This document shows positions 33,351 to 42,206 of a stretch of DNA of 64,000 nucleotides, piece by piece. How positions within the stretch are numbered: the stretch's first letter is position 1; the number at the start of each line of letters is the position of its first letter. The stretch lies in assembly GCA_965198185.1 (NCBI GenBank), contig CBDAOU010000002.1:1550001-1614000 (forward strand), in the 5' to 3' direction. The notes under the pieces were generated by a model. The model worked only from the letters and a program-made list of their open reading frames with translations, had not been told where the DNA came from and made no database searches. The translations under genes were made by a program, and so were the position numbers. Source of the DNA: JAJECS01 sp965198185. Lineage in GTDB: Bacteria > Chloroflexota > UBA11872.

Positions 33351-34199
33351 ATGACGCCTGACGCGCCCATCGTCGTCGACGCCCACAACCACTACTGGGT
33401 GGTCGGGCAATCCCACTTGAATTGGATGGACGACACGACCCCTGCCACGCTGCGGCAGACATATCGTCCGTCCACCCTCAAGCCGCACATGGATGCGGTG
33501 GGGGTGCATCGCTCGGTGATCGTCGAGGCGAGCGCGGCGTGGGCCGAGCAGCCCTGGTACCTGGGCCTTTGCGAGGAGCACGACTTCGTCGTCGGCGTGA
33601 TCGCCAACCTGGATCTCACCGCCTCCAACCTGGAAGCGAAGCTGGATGAGCTTGCGCCCAGCCCGTGGTTCAAGGGCCTGCGCGCCGGAGCCGAGAACAT
33701 GCCCGACACCGCCTGGCTGGCCCGAGACGATGTGCGCCGGGGCATCCGCACGGTGATCTCGCGCGGCTATATCGTGGAGCTGCTGGTGAAGACGCCGCAC
33801 TTGCCCCATATTCCGGCGATTGCGCGGGAGAACGACGGCGGGAAGCTGATCGTGGATCACATGGCCAAGCCGCCATTCGAATCGGGCGACCTATCCGCCT
33901 GGCACGAGGGCATGCGCGCGCTGGCGCCCTACGAGCACCTGCGAGTGAAGGTCTCGGGACTGCTCACCGAGTGCCTGTCCGCCCCGACCACGGCAACGAT
34001 CCAGCCGGCGGTCGACACGGTGCTGGACGCGTTCGACATCGACCGCCTCATCTGGGGCAGCGACTGGCCGGTGGCCCTGATGGCCGCCCCCTACGAGGAC
34101 ACGTTCGAGCGGGTCACGACCGCGCTGGGCGGGCTGAGCGCCACCGACCGCGCGGCCGTGTTGGGTGGGAACGCCATTGACTTCTACGAACTCGAATGA
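33351..34199 (+). CDS. Amidohydrolase-related protein (2-pyrone-4,6-dicarboxylate-hydrolase-like)
   Basis: A 282-residue TIM-barrel hydrolase. IVVDAHNHYWVVGQ is the strand-1 HxH motif, GLRAGAENMPD lies at strand 4, KLIVDHMAKPPFE is the later His strand, and DRLIWGSDWPVALM supplies the Asp. These match the PF04909 amidohydrolase_2 family, which hydrolyses lactones or decarboxylates aromatic acids. The substrate is unknown. Confidence 0.86.
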   Translation: MTPDAPIVVDAHNHYWVVGQSHLNWMDDTTPATLRQTYRPSTLKPHMDAVGVHRSVIVEASAAWAEQPWYLGLCEEHDFVVGVIANLDLTASNLEAKLDELAPSPWFKGLRAGAENMPDTAWLARDDVRRGIRTVISRGYIVELLVKTPHLPHIPAIARENDGGKLIVDHMAKPPFESGDLSAWHEGMRALAPYEHLRVKVSGLLTECLSAPTTATIQPAVDTVLDAFDIDRLIWGSDWPVALMAAPYEDTFERVTTALGGLSATDRAAVLGGNAIDFYELE

Positions 34200-34277
34200 A
34201 TCCCTGCCACGGAACATGAGCAGTTAGGGATCGCCAGCGCGCCGGGCGAGACGGGCGCGCACACGGGAGATGGATCG

Positions 34278-35858
34278 ATGACATCAATGACGATGCGACT
34301 GACGAAGCGGCAGTTCCTGCGCCTGGTCGGCTCCGCAGCCGGCGTGGCCGCCACCTACCACACCATGAACACGCTTGGCCTCTTGGGTCCGGAGAGCGCG
34401 CAGGCGGCGACGCCGGACCTGCCGGACGGCTCGGGGTACGGGAAGCGCGTGGTGATCCTGGGCGCCGGCATCTCGGGCATGACGGCCGCCTACGAGCTGT
34501 CGAAGGCGGGCTATCACTGCACCATCCTCGAAGCCACCAACCGCGCCGGGGGCCGCAATCTGACAGCTCGCGCGGGCGACGTAATCCACGAGGAGGACAG
34601 CCGGCAGTGGGTGGACTTCGACCGCGACGACCATCTCTACGCCAACCTCGGCCCGGCGCGCATTCCCTATCACCACCGCATCATCCTCGGCTACTGCAAG
34701 GAATTCGGCGTCGAGCTGGAAGTCTTCACCAACGACAACCGCGGCGCCTTCTTTCACAACTCCGGGCGCTTCGGCGGCCGGCCCGTCGTGGGCCGGCAGG
34801 TAGTGTCCGATCAGCGCGGCTACGTCGCCGAGCTGCTCGCCAAGGCCATCAACCGCAACGCGCTGGACGACGAGCTGACCGCCGACGACAAAGAGCGCTT
34901 GCTGCCCATGCTGGTCGAGTTCGGCGGCCTGGACCCCGACTATCTCTACGTCGGATCCGGGAGCCGCATCGGCTTCCAGGGCGAGCACGTCCACGCCGGC
35001 CTCGGCGGCGGCGAGGTGAACGACACCCTGGACTTCAGCGAGCTGCTGCGCTCGGAGTTCTGGGAATACAAGCTGCACTTCAGCCAATTCCTCGACCAGA
35101 ACCCGACCCTCTTCCAGCCCGTGGGCGGCATGGACGCCATCGCCAAGGCGTTCGAGGCGCGGGTCCGGCGGCTCATTCGCTATGGCAGCGCCGTCGAGGC
35201 CATCCGCAAGACAGCCGACGGCGCCCGCATCGTGTACCGGAACCAACGCGGCTACCTTGAAGGCATCGACGCCGACTACGTCGTCTGCACCATCCCCGCG
35301 CCCGTCCTGAAGGACATCCGCAACAACTTCTCCCCCGAGACCCAGGCGGCGATTGAGTCCACGGCGTTCGTGCCAGCGGTCAAGATCGCCTTTCAAACCC
35401 GGCGCCGCTTCTGGGAAGAGGATCACGCCATCTACGGCGGCATTTCCTGGACCGATCAGGACATCACGCAGATCTGGTATCCGCCGAACGGCTATCACCG
35501 CGAGAAGGGCGTCATTATGGGCGCCTACATCTGGGACGACTTCCCAGGCCAGGGCGAGCGCTGGGCGGGCATGACCCCGCCGGACCGCCTGCGGACCGCC
35601 ATCACCGAGGGCGAGCACCTCCACCCCGGCTACGCGCAGGAGATCGAGTCGGGGATCAGCCGCGCCTGGCTCAAGGCGCCCTATCAGAAAGGCGCCTGGC
35701 CCGAGAGCTACGAGCCTCCCGCCCAGCTCCTCGCCCCCGACGGCGCCGTCTACTTCGCCGGCGACCAGGTCACCGCGCTGCCGGGCTGGCAGGAAGGCGC
35801 CGCGCTGGCGGCGCACACGGTGGTGAACGCCATCCACGCGCGGGTCACGGCCGCTTAG
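34278..35858 (+). CDS. Flavin-dependent amine / L-amino acid oxidase, exported
   Basis: A 526-residue FAD enzyme. The N-terminus MTSMTMRLTKRQFLRLVGSA resembles a twin-arginine signal with KR in place of RR, and a possible cleavage site follows ESAQAA. The FAD motif is VVILGAGISGMTAAYELSKA with EATNRAGGR. The C-terminal FAD region is GAVYFAGDQVTALPGWQEGA. Family members oxidise amines or L-amino acids to imines with peroxide release. Substrate preference is not visible. It starts about 80 bp after the amidohydrolase. Confidence 0.88.
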   Translation: MTSMTMRLTKRQFLRLVGSAAGVAATYHTMNTLGLLGPESAQAATPDLPDGSGYGKRVVILGAGISGMTAAYELSKAGYHCTILEATNRAGGRNLTARAGDVIHEEDSRQWVDFDRDDHLYANLGPARIPYHHRIILGYCKEFGVELEVFTNDNRGAFFHNSGRFGGRPVVGRQVVSDQRGYVAELLAKAINRNALDDELTADDKERLLPMLVEFGGLDPDYLYVGSGSRIGFQGEHVHAGLGGGEVNDTLDFSELLRSEFWEYKLHFSQFLDQNPTLFQPVGGMDAIAKAFEARVRRLIRYGSAVEAIRKTADGARIVYRNQRGYLEGIDADYVVCTIPAPVLKDIRNNFSPETQAAIESTAFVPAVKIAFQTRRRFWEEDHAIYGGISWTDQDITQIWYPPNGYHREKGVIMGAYIWDDFPGQGERWAGMTPPDRLRTAITEGEHLHPGYAQEIESGISRAWLKAPYQKGAWPESYEPPAQLLAPDGAVYFAGDQVTALPGWQEGAALAAHTVVNAIHARVTAA

Positions 35859-35879
35859 GGCGCGCGCGGCGAACGCCTG

Positions 35880-36473
35880 ATGGATCGCAACGACGTCTGG
35901 ATCGGGGCCGATCCGGGCGGGACCATGAACTTTGGCATCGCGGAGCTCTTCGCGGACGGCACCACCAGGACCGCCCGTGTGTCATCCGCCCGCGAAGCCG
36001 CCGAATGGATCCAGGGAACGCCGCTCGGCGCGGGCATCGACGCTCCCATGTGGTTGTCGTCAGCCAAGCGAGGCGACCGCAAGGCCGACGTATGGCTCCG
36101 TCGCAAGTACGGCAATCAGTCGCCCGGCAAGGTGCTGGCTATCAACTCGCTCTATGGAGCCGTTCTGGCCCAGGGCGCCATGCTTGCCGTCGAGCTGCGC
36201 CGGCGGTTTGCCGGGCTGCCGATAACGGAGTCCCATCCCGGCCTGTTCCTTAGGGCGCAGCGCTTGAGCTTCACTGAGCTGCTATGCCGCTACGGGATCC
36301 AGGCAGAACCGGGGATCAGCACCCATGAACGCGACGCCGTCATCGCCGCGCTAGCCGCCCGGGAGGGATTCACCGGCAGATGGCCGCGGGACCTCGCACG
36401 AGAACGGTTTCTGGAGGAGCAAGACCCGGACGCGTACTGGCTCGGACCGATGCACTACTGGTGGTTCGAGTAG
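35880..36473 (+). CDS. DUF429-family protein (RNase H-like fold)
   Basis: A 197-residue protein. WIGADPGGTMNFGIAEL, AGIDAPMWL, a central Lys/Arg-rich region, LPITESHPGLFL and STHERDAVIAALAAREG are the positions where DUF429 proteins keep Asp, Asp, Glu/His and Asp. The fold is predicted to be RNase H-like, so a nuclease role is possible, but the family is uncharacterised. It follows the oxidase by about 20 bp. Confidence 0.77.
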   Translation: MDRNDVWIGADPGGTMNFGIAELFADGTTRTARVSSAREAAEWIQGTPLGAGIDAPMWLSSAKRGDRKADVWLRRKYGNQSPGKVLAINSLYGAVLAQGAMLAVELRRRFAGLPITESHPGLFLRAQRLSFTELLCRYGIQAEPGISTHERDAVIAALAAREGFTGRWPRDLARERFLEEQDPDAYWLGPMHYWWFE

Positions 36474-36568
36474 CCGCGGACCACTCAGCCGTTCCTGTCC
36501 GACCTTGGCCGGGAGGACTGCCTTAACATGCACCTGCCCACGACCGCACCCCGACCAGGAGACGCCTG

Positions 36569-37468
36569 ATGGAGTTATGGAACACCGTGTGGGACGCCTT
36601 CAACGCTCCCATGTTCAGCCTGGGGGAAGAGCCCATCACGCCCCTCAGCGTCGTCGTGCTGCTGGTCATCTTGGCGGTCACCTGGATCGTTGCCGGCCGC
36701 GTGCGCTGGGTGCTGGAGCGCCGCATCGGCAAAGTCGCCGACATCCAGGAAAGCACGCTGCACATCATTGGAAACCTTGGCCGGTACCTCGTCCTCTTCG
36801 TCGGCCTCTTTGTCGGCTTCCAGTCGGTTGGCCTTCAGTTGGACTCCGTGCTCATCATCTTCGGCGCCCTGGGCGTGGGCATCGGCTTCGGCCTGCAGAA
36901 CATCGCCAACAACTTCATCTCCGGCGTCATCCTGCTGGTTGAGCGCCCCGTCAAGGTCGGCGACATCATCGACGTGGGCGGCGAGTTGGGCACCGTCGAG
37001 CGCATCAGCATCCGCGCCACCACGCTGCGCAAGTTCGACCAGACCCAAGCCATCGTGCCCAACGGGGACCTCATCTCCACCACCGTTACCAACTGGACCC
37101 ATGACGACCGCCGCGTGCGGGTGGACTTCATCGTGGGTGTGGCCTACGGCTCGGACACCGGCCTGGTCGAACGCCTGATGAGCGAGATTGTGAACGGCCA
37201 CGAGAAGGTACTGGACGACCCGGCGCCGCGCATCTTCTTCATGGAATTTGGCGACTCGTCGCTCAACTTCCGCGTGCTGGCCTATGTGCCCGACATCATG
37301 GAGCGCTTGGTAGCGCAGAGCGATCTGCATTTCGCCATCGACGAGGCGTTCCGAGCCAACGGGATCGAGATTCCGTTCCCGCAGCGCGATCTGCACGTGC
37401 GCTCGATCGACCCCGGCGCGGTGCTGCCGCACCGGCCGACCGCGACGAACGGATCGCCTAAGGCGTAG
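36569..37468 (+). CDS. mscS: MscS-family small-conductance mechanosensitive channel
   Basis: A 299-residue channel that releases solutes on hypo-osmotic shock. There are three N-terminal hydrophobic helices. The pore-lining third helix IIFGALGVGIGFGLQNIANN is followed by FISGVILLVERPVKVGDIID. The beta domain includes GTVERISIRATTLR and VPNGDLISTTVTNW, and the C-terminal alpha/beta domain ends EIPFPQRDLHV. All blocks are standard for MscS. Confidence 0.93.
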   Translation: MELWNTVWDAFNAPMFSLGEEPITPLSVVVLLVILAVTWIVAGRVRWVLERRIGKVADIQESTLHIIGNLGRYLVLFVGLFVGFQSVGLQLDSVLIIFGALGVGIGFGLQNIANNFISGVILLVERPVKVGDIIDVGGELGTVERISIRATTLRKFDQTQAIVPNGDLISTTVTNWTHDDRRVRVDFIVGVAYGSDTGLVERLMSEIVNGHEKVLDDPAPRIFFMEFGDSSLNFRVLAYVPDIMERLVAQSDLHFAIDEAFRANGIEIPFPQRDLHVRSIDPGAVLPHRPTATNGSPKA

Positions 37469-37477
37469 AGGCCCAGA

Positions 37478-37658
37478 GGGCGACCACAAGGGTCGCCCCT
37501 ACGCGGACCGACACTCCGCGCGGGCGCAGCCCTCGTGCTCCGGTGACCCGCGCTGCGTGCAGCGTGGGATGCGTGGCGGTGATATCTCCCAGGCTGCGCG
37601 CGGCCTGGGCCACCGGGCAGGGCGCTATTCGGTGTAGGGGCGGCCCTTGTGGCCGCCC
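37478..37658. repeat. Intergenic repeat cluster: inverted 25-bp arms plus two CTGCG palindromes
   Basis: The 274 bp gap after mscS holds four repeat units. At 37478-37502 is GGGCGACCACAAGGGTCGCC plus CCTAC. At 37634-37658 is the inverted partner starting GTAGGGGCGGCCC. Between them are palindromes at 37540-37569 (CCCGCGCTGCGTGCAGCGTGGG type) and 37588-37616 (CCCAGGCTGCGCGCGGCCTG type). All belong to families that recur in other gaps of this window. Confidence 0.78.
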
Positions 37659-37742
37659 GTATGACCATGCTCCAGCGCCGACGGCTCGTGGGAGACTGCG
37701 CTATAATTTGACCGGGTGTTTTGACCGGTTGATATCGAACTC

Positions 37743-37993
37743 ATGCGCACAGTCACAGCAACCGAGGCCAAGGCCCGCCTGGCCGAACTGCTGCGGGCCG
37801 TGGAAGGCGGCGAAACCGTCGCCATCACGCGTCACAACAAGGCCATCGGGCATCTGGTGCCGGCGCAGGCCCAGCATCACGCGGCCCACACTGCGGCTGT
37901 GGAGCGGTTCCGGCGCAGCGCGCCGGCTGGAAGCGCGTCGACATGTCCACGGAGGAAATCCTGGCGGCGCGCCACGAGGGCCACCGCTGGTAA
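37743..37993 (+). pseudogene. Phd/YefM-type antitoxin with a frameshift
   Basis: Opens MRTVTATEAKARLAELLRAV then EGGETVAITRHNKAIGHLVP, the usual Phd domain. After VERFRRSAPA a base is missing near 37925. The ending WKRVDMSTEEILAARHEGHR lies in the next frame and stops at TAA 37991-37993. Restoring one base gives a normal antitoxin of about 83 residues. The paired PIN toxin follows and overlaps this stop. Confidence 0.8.
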
Positions 37994-38391
37994 CCCCGTT
38001 CGTCCTCGATGCGTCGATAGCCGCGGCATGGCTGTTCGACGACGAGACCGAGTCGCGCGCCGACGCGGCGCTGGCGCATCTGGAAGACGCTCAGGCCCTG
38101 GTTCCGCGACATTGGCATCTGGAGATGTGCAACGCCTTGCTCGTCGCGGAGCGCCGTGACCGCATCGCCGCAGACGAGGTCAACGAGCGTCTGCGGGCCC
38201 TGGCAGCGCTGCCCATTCATACCGACGACGAGCCCCACCTCGATGTCGCGCTCGCGTTGGCCAGAACGCATGGTCTTTCCATCTACGACGCCCTCTATCT
38301 TGAGCTCGCGCAACGACGTACGGCGGCGCTCGCCACGCTGGATGCGGCGCTGGCTCGGGCTGCCGTGGCCGCAGGGCTGGCGCTCGTCTAG
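37987..38391 (+). CDS. vapC: VapC-type PIN-domain toxin, start codon unclear
   Basis: About 134 residues. TPFVLDASIAAAWLFDDETE carries the first Asp, ALVPRHWHLEMCNALLVAER the Glu, GLSIYDALYLELAQRR the third acidic residue and LATLDAALARAA the last. The domain is intact. Relatives start (M)TPFVLDAS with GTG; here that position reads GTA (37990-37992), and the nearest alternatives are CTG 37987 or much later codons. It may therefore be poorly or not expressed, or translated from a rare start. Confidence 0.78.
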   Translation: MVTPFVLDASIAAAWLFDDETESRADAALAHLEDAQALVPRHWHLEMCNALLVAERRDRIAADEVNERLRALAALPIHTDDEPHLDVALALARTHGLSIYDALYLELAQRRTAALATLDAALARAAVAAGLALV

Positions 38392-38403
38392 CCCAAACCC
38401 AAC

Positions 38404-38590
38404 GGGCGCCCACAAGGGGCGCCCCTACTCGGATGGGTCTTCAGCGTTGGGACAGGTCGCATCCGGTGGCCCGCGCTGCGTGCAGCGTGGGTCGGGCTGC
38501 GGTTGTGTCCCAACGGAGCCTGCGCGCTGCCCGAACCACCGGATCGTGTCGGGAACCGGTCGAGCCGTTCGCCCTGAGCCTGTCGAAGGG
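38404..38590. repeat. Intergenic repeat cluster before the CehA/McbA gene
   Basis: Within the 310 bp gap, 38404-38428 is a 25-bp arm (GGGCGCCCACAAGGGGCGCC plus CCTAC). The unit at 38463-38491 is a CTGCG palindrome of the CCCGCGCTGCG type preceded by CCGGTGG. At 38564-38590 lies GTTCGCCCTGAGCCTGTCGA followed by AGGG, a repeat seen widely in intergenic DNA of unrelated GC-rich bacteria. No gene is apparent. Confidence 0.75.
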
Positions 38591-38701
38591 TCGTTCTGTC
38601 GAACCACTCACCACGAACGGGTTTCGACACCTTCCGACACAGGCAGCGTGCCCCCACGAACGGCATTCGGCGCGCGAAAGCCCTGTGGCCGCCCGGACGC
38701 C

Positions 38702-40741
38702 TTAGTGCGGCACGCCGAGCTGGTGCATGCGGCGGTGGATGGCCTCGCGGGCCTGGTGAAACGGCCGTTCGAGAAACCCCAGGTGGTCGGCCTCGCCGTG
38801 GTGGTGGCTGGCGTGGCCCGGCGGATATTGGGTGCTGCGGTCGCGGATGTAGTCCAAGCTGCCGTCGATCAGGGTGAGCATGTACTGCGCCGTGGCGTCG
38901 CTCCACATGGACCACTCGGCGTCACCGTCCGCCACGTACACCGGCGAGGTGTGGGCGAACCGCTGGCGGTGCCAGGCGTCGTGATGCTCGGGGGCGTCGA
39001 AATAGGACGGCCCGCCGCAGCGCGCCGTGAGCCACGTGGGCGCGGCAACTTCCAGCGTCTCGGACAGCGTCAGGCGGCGCGCGCCGCCTGACGCCTGCGC
39101 CTCGGCCACGACCCGTCCCTCCTGCACGATCTGGAGACTGTGGACCGGCAGGATCGACTCGACCGACGCCTCAACCGTCACGCTGCCGCCGTTGCCATTC
39201 AGGTGCAACGTGTCGCCCGGCTCGTGGCCCTCGACGCGCAATGTGATGAGCGGACCGCCGCTGAGGAAGGTGCGCCCCGCCGCCATGTGCGCGCACCACG
39301 ACTCGTAGCTGAACGGCTCGTCGGATGGGATACGCACGTAGGTGCGGTAGAGCCCGACCGGCACCTCCGACGACATCTTGTCCGTGCCCCCGACCAGCGG
39401 CAGCCGGTAACCGCCGTTGAGATAGCGGTAGTACTCGGTATGCGCGAACGGTCCCTGGGTCAGCATCTCCACCGCGTCGGCGCGCCCGGTCGCGATCAGG
39501 GCGGCGGGCTCGCCGTTGGGGAACGGCAGATGCGGAATCACAACCGTGCCGCCCTGCGCATGGCAGGCGTCGGCCCAGTGCGACAGCGTGGTCTCCATCG
39601 AACCGCCCGGCTCCGCTTCGGTCGGACCGTCGGAGCACCAGGGCATCACCGGGTCCGTGAGCCCCAGAAGCGTGAGGTGACCCAGGAAGTGCTGCCGGTT
39701 TTCCTGCGAGACGTAGACGATCGTGCGCCCGTCGTCGGACACGCGCGGTCGGCCGATGAAGTCCTCGGTGTTGGTGAACAGCGAGCCCCACTGCGACTGC
39801 AGCACGTTGACCACGTTGAGGTCCTCGCCGGCAGCCTCGACGTTGGCGCCGTCGCCCGAGAGGAAGTGCACGTGGGTATCGCCGCTGTACCACCCCTGGG
39901 CGTTCATGTCGGTCCAGCGGTCGAGCTTCAGCTCGAGCTCGCGCTGCCCGGGCTTGATTTCGACCTCGGCGCGCAGCGGCTCGTACTCGAAGCCGCGGGC
40001 CACGTCCACCACCACGCGCCCGGTGGGCAGCCAGCCCTGACAACGACCGTCGATGTAGGCGTAGGTGGCCTGATCGAGCCGCAGGTCGCCGCCGACGTCG
40101 ACGTGCCAGGTGTCGTGCTCGGCGTTCAGGTGGGCGTGATGCCCGTGGGGCTGGTAGGGCACGCCCTCGGGCGAGCGAAAGTGGATGCGGCAGGGCATGG
40201 GGCGCCCCGTGGCCGCGTCGACGACGCGCGTGTGCACCCAGGCGCGTCCAGTCTCCGCCGCGCGCACGGTGAGCCGCTCGGACGGCTTGAGCTCGCCCCT
40301 GGCCGTCAGCTCGCCAAAACGCACCTTTCCCAGTTCTTCGCCCTCCAGCTCGACGCGCACCGTGGCCGACGGCGTGGCGGCAATCTCGCTGTAGGCCGGA
40401 CTGCTGCCCGGATTCTTGGGCTCGCCCCAGCCGGCGGTGTCCGAGGTCAAGAACGCGTCCGGGTCGCGCGGCAGCGGATGCGCGTGGGTGGCCGTGCCGC
40501 GGTCCACGGCCACCTCCACCGCGAAGGGTCGCTCGGCGTCCTCTGGCTGCGGCAGCTCGACCACGACCGCGCGGCGTGCGTCGGGACGCAGCGGATCCTC
40601 GTCAACGGTTCCCACGCAGATGCCGCAGAGGACAACGGCGCGTTCGGTGGGACGTACTTCGACCGCAGCGATCTCGACGTCCGGCCGCGGGTTCCGCCAG
40701 GGGAACAGCGAGAACAGCGGGCAACGGCGGCGTGCCGACAT
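38702..40741 (-). CDS. CehA/McbA-type PHP-like metallohydrolase, main part
   Basis: 679 residues from ATG 40741. The N-terminal region (FSLFPWRNPRPDVEIAAVEV) and a long beta-rich part precede a PHP-like domain whose metal motif is GWYSGDTHVHFLSGDGANVE. Further His positions are VVIPHLPFPNGEP and the C-terminal HHHGEADHLGF. CehA/McbA relatives hydrolyse carbaryl esters, but most members act on unknown substrates. The frame upstream of this ATG is interrupted by a TGA (40745-40747). Homology-like sequence continues beyond it, so this is probably the larger part of one longer gene (see next entry). Confidence 0.77.
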   Translation of the reverse strand: MSARRRCPLFSLFPWRNPRPDVEIAAVEVRPTERAVVLCGICVGTVDEDPLRPDARRAVVVELPQPEDAERPFAVEVAVDRGTATHAHPLPRDPDAFLTSDTAGWGEPKNPGSSPAYSEIAATPSATVRVELEGEELGKVRFGELTARGELKPSERLTVRAAETGRAWVHTRVVDAATGRPMPCRIHFRSPEGVPYQPHGHHAHLNAEHDTWHVDVGGDLRLDQATYAYIDGRCQGWLPTGRVVVDVARGFEYEPLRAEVEIKPGQRELELKLDRWTDMNAQGWYSGDTHVHFLSGDGANVEAAGEDLNVVNVLQSQWGSLFTNTEDFIGRPRVSDDGRTIVYVSQENRQHFLGHLTLLGLTDPVMPWCSDGPTEAEPGGSMETTLSHWADACHAQGGTVVIPHLPFPNGEPAALIATGRADAVEMLTQGPFAHTEYYRYLNGGYRLPLVGGTDKMSSEVPVGLYRTYVRIPSDEPFSYESWCAHMAAGRTFLSGGPLITLRVEGHEPGDTLHLNGNGGSVTVEASVESILPVHSLQIVQEGRVVAEAQASGGARRLTLSETLEVAAPTWLTARCGGPSYFDAPEHHDAWHRQRFAHTSPVYVADGDAEWSMWSDATAQYMLTLIDGSLDYIRDRSTQYPPGHASHHHGEADHLGFLERPFHQAREAIHRRMHQLGVPH

Positions 40742-40744
40742 CCG

Positions 40745-41213
40745 TCAGCGCGCGGCCCATTCCGCTTCGGCCGACCTCATCCCGCGGCGCGGCGGGACGT
40801 CCACGTGCGGCAGCGCCAAGAACGGGGCGCCAACGCGGAACCGGTCGGTCATATCCGGGCTTACCCCGATCTCGAACCGCTCGCGAATCGGGATGTCCTG
40901 CGTCTCGCCGTCGGCGAAGTGCACGCGGTAGACGGCAACCGTGTCGCCGGGTAGGTCGCCCTCGGGCAGCCGTGACGTGGGCAGCGTGTGCGCGAAGGTG
41001 ATCGTCGACGGCCGCGCGCCCGATCTCGATGCGCCGCGGCTCGGTGTGACCGTCACTGCCGAACAGCGCGACTTGCGCGGCGGTGGCGTCGCCGATGTCA
41101 AAGGGCAAGCCGCGCACGTCCCGCCGCCCGAGCCAGGCACGGCCTTCGTCGCCGAGCACGCCGGCATCGGCGTTGCACAGCGGGGCGATCGTCAGCGCTT
41201 CGTAGTCAGCCAT
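40745..41213 (-). pseudogene. 5' part of the same CehA/McbA-type gene, broken by indels
   Basis: From ATG 41213 the product reads MADYEALTIAPLCNADAGVL and RGLPFDIGDATAAQVALFGS. Near 41010 the frame shifts and continues TITFAHTLPTSRLPEGDLPG and DTVAVYRVHFADGETQDIPI to a TGA at 40747-40745. Just before that stop, an alternative frame encodes ALTDVGTPPLP, which would lead naturally into LFSLFPWRNPRP of the main part. That implies two compensating indels within about 40 bp. Together the pieces make a protein of about 835 residues. Confidence 0.62.
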
Positions 41214-41311
41214 GGGGAACCTCGCGCAGCCGGCCAGCGTGCCGCGATGGTGGCGGTATGGCGCTCAGGCGTCAAAGTGTCGCGATGCCCGCGGACGGCC
41301 GACGCGTCAGC

Positions 41312-41334
41312 GCGCCCACCAGGGGCGGCCCTAC
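41312..41334. repeat. Degenerate single arm of the 25-bp repeat
   Basis: GCGCCCACCAGGGGCGGCCC followed by TAC is a worn copy of the arm found intact at 41391-41415. It lies in the 222 bp gap between the CehA/McbA gene start and the PhyH gene end, which otherwise holds only the next element. Confidence 0.6.
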
Positions 41335-41351
41335 ACGAACGGCCCCTTGGT

Positions 41352-41415
41352 GTAGGGGCAGCCCTTGTGGCTGCCCGGATCGCACCGGACGGGCGCCCAC
41401 AAGGGGCGCCCCTAC
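41352..41415. repeat. 64-bp MITE-like element with 25-bp inverted terminal repeats
   Basis: Left arm starts GTAGGGGCAGCCCTTGTGG; the right arm is GGGCGCCCACAAGGGGCGCC plus CCTAC, nearly its reverse complement. A 14-base spacer separates them. The same architecture with a 16-base spacer occurs at 62164-62229. It carries no coding capacity. Confidence 0.8.
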
Positions 41416-41435
41416 CAGAACCTCGACGGCGGCCG

Positions 41436-42176
41436 TCAGCGGTTGAGCGGGTGGTCCTCGCCGAGCATGGCCTGAATCGGCTCCTCGTCGACGTAGCTGG
41501 CGTCGGTGCGGATGTAGTGGCAGGCATAGGCGCGCCGCCAAGCATCACTGGTGTTGGGCGCCGACATGTGGAACGTGAGCAGGTGGTGGAAGATCACGCC
41601 GCCCGCACCCACCGGCGCATGCCGAGGCGCGGCCAAATCAACGCCCTGCGGCACGAGATGCGTCGTCCCCCCTCTCCACACGTGCGGCACGGCGCCCTGC
41701 AAGTGCGAGCCGGCGAAGTACTGCATGCAGCCATTGGCCTCCGTGGCGTCGTCCAAGGCGCACCACACGGTGACGCCCCAGTCGGCCGGGTCGATGCCGA
41801 AGTGGGCGTTGTCCTGGTGCGGAGGCTTGGCGCTGCCCTGCCGCGGCGGCTTGAGAAACGCCTGATCGGTGTACAGGCGCAGCGGCTCGCCGATGAGCTG
41901 GCCCACCATTTCGTGCAGTTCCGGCGACCCGGCGTGCCGGCGGAACACGGCGTCATGCGGCGCCAACTCGTTCAGCTTCCGCGGCAACGCGGCGTCGCCG
42001 ACAGCGTCCGGCTCAAGCTGAAGCCCCATGCGCTCGGCATCGTCCCCACCGTTGGGGGACGTGACGGCGTCAATGCGCCGGCGCATCTCCGCCACCCGCT
42101 CTGGAGGCACGACGTCCTCCACCACGAGGAAGCCATCGGCGCGGAATCGGGCGATCTGGGCGTCAGTTAGCGGCAT
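41436..42176 (-). CDS. Phytanoyl-CoA dioxygenase (PhyH) family protein
   Basis: A 246-residue Fe(II)/2-oxoglutarate oxygenase. It begins MPLTDAQIARFRADGFLVVE. Iron ligands: His and Asp in KPPHQDNAHFGI, distal His in IFHHLLTFHMSAPN, and the 2-oxoglutarate Arg in DAWRRAYACHYIR. The CALDDATEANGCMQYFAGSH segment is a PhyH hallmark. Such enzymes hydroxylate varied small molecules, and the substrate here is unknown. It is intact, unlike the copy at 4643-5493. Confidence 0.88.
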   Translation of the reverse strand: MPLTDAQIARFRADGFLVVEDVVPPERVAEMRRRIDAVTSPNGGDDAERMGLQLEPDAVGDAALPRKLNELAPHDAVFRRHAGSPELHEMVGQLIGEPLRLYTDQAFLKPPRQGSAKPPHQDNAHFGIDPADWGVTVWCALDDATEANGCMQYFAGSHLQGAVPHVWRGGTTHLVPQGVDLAAPRHAPVGAGGVIFHHLLTFHMSAPNTSDAWRRAYACHYIRTDASYVDEEPIQAMLGEDHPLNR

Positions 42177-42206
42177 CGGTGCGAGGTCCGTCGAGGTCGA
42201 TGCCAG

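Noticed and set aside
34284..35837. A 517-codon minus-strand frame
   Set aside because: Shadow of the flavin amine oxidase gene. Residue composition is Val/Ala/Gly-biased without motifs.
37478..38590. A possible CRISPR array from the repeated palindromic units
   Set aside because: Units are irregularly spaced, inverted relative to one another and belong to different families. There are no equal-length spacers and no cas genes.
39140..40954. A 604-codon plus-strand frame
   Set aside because: Antisense to the CehA/McbA-type gene, whose motifs are unmistakable. No signal or domain in this frame.
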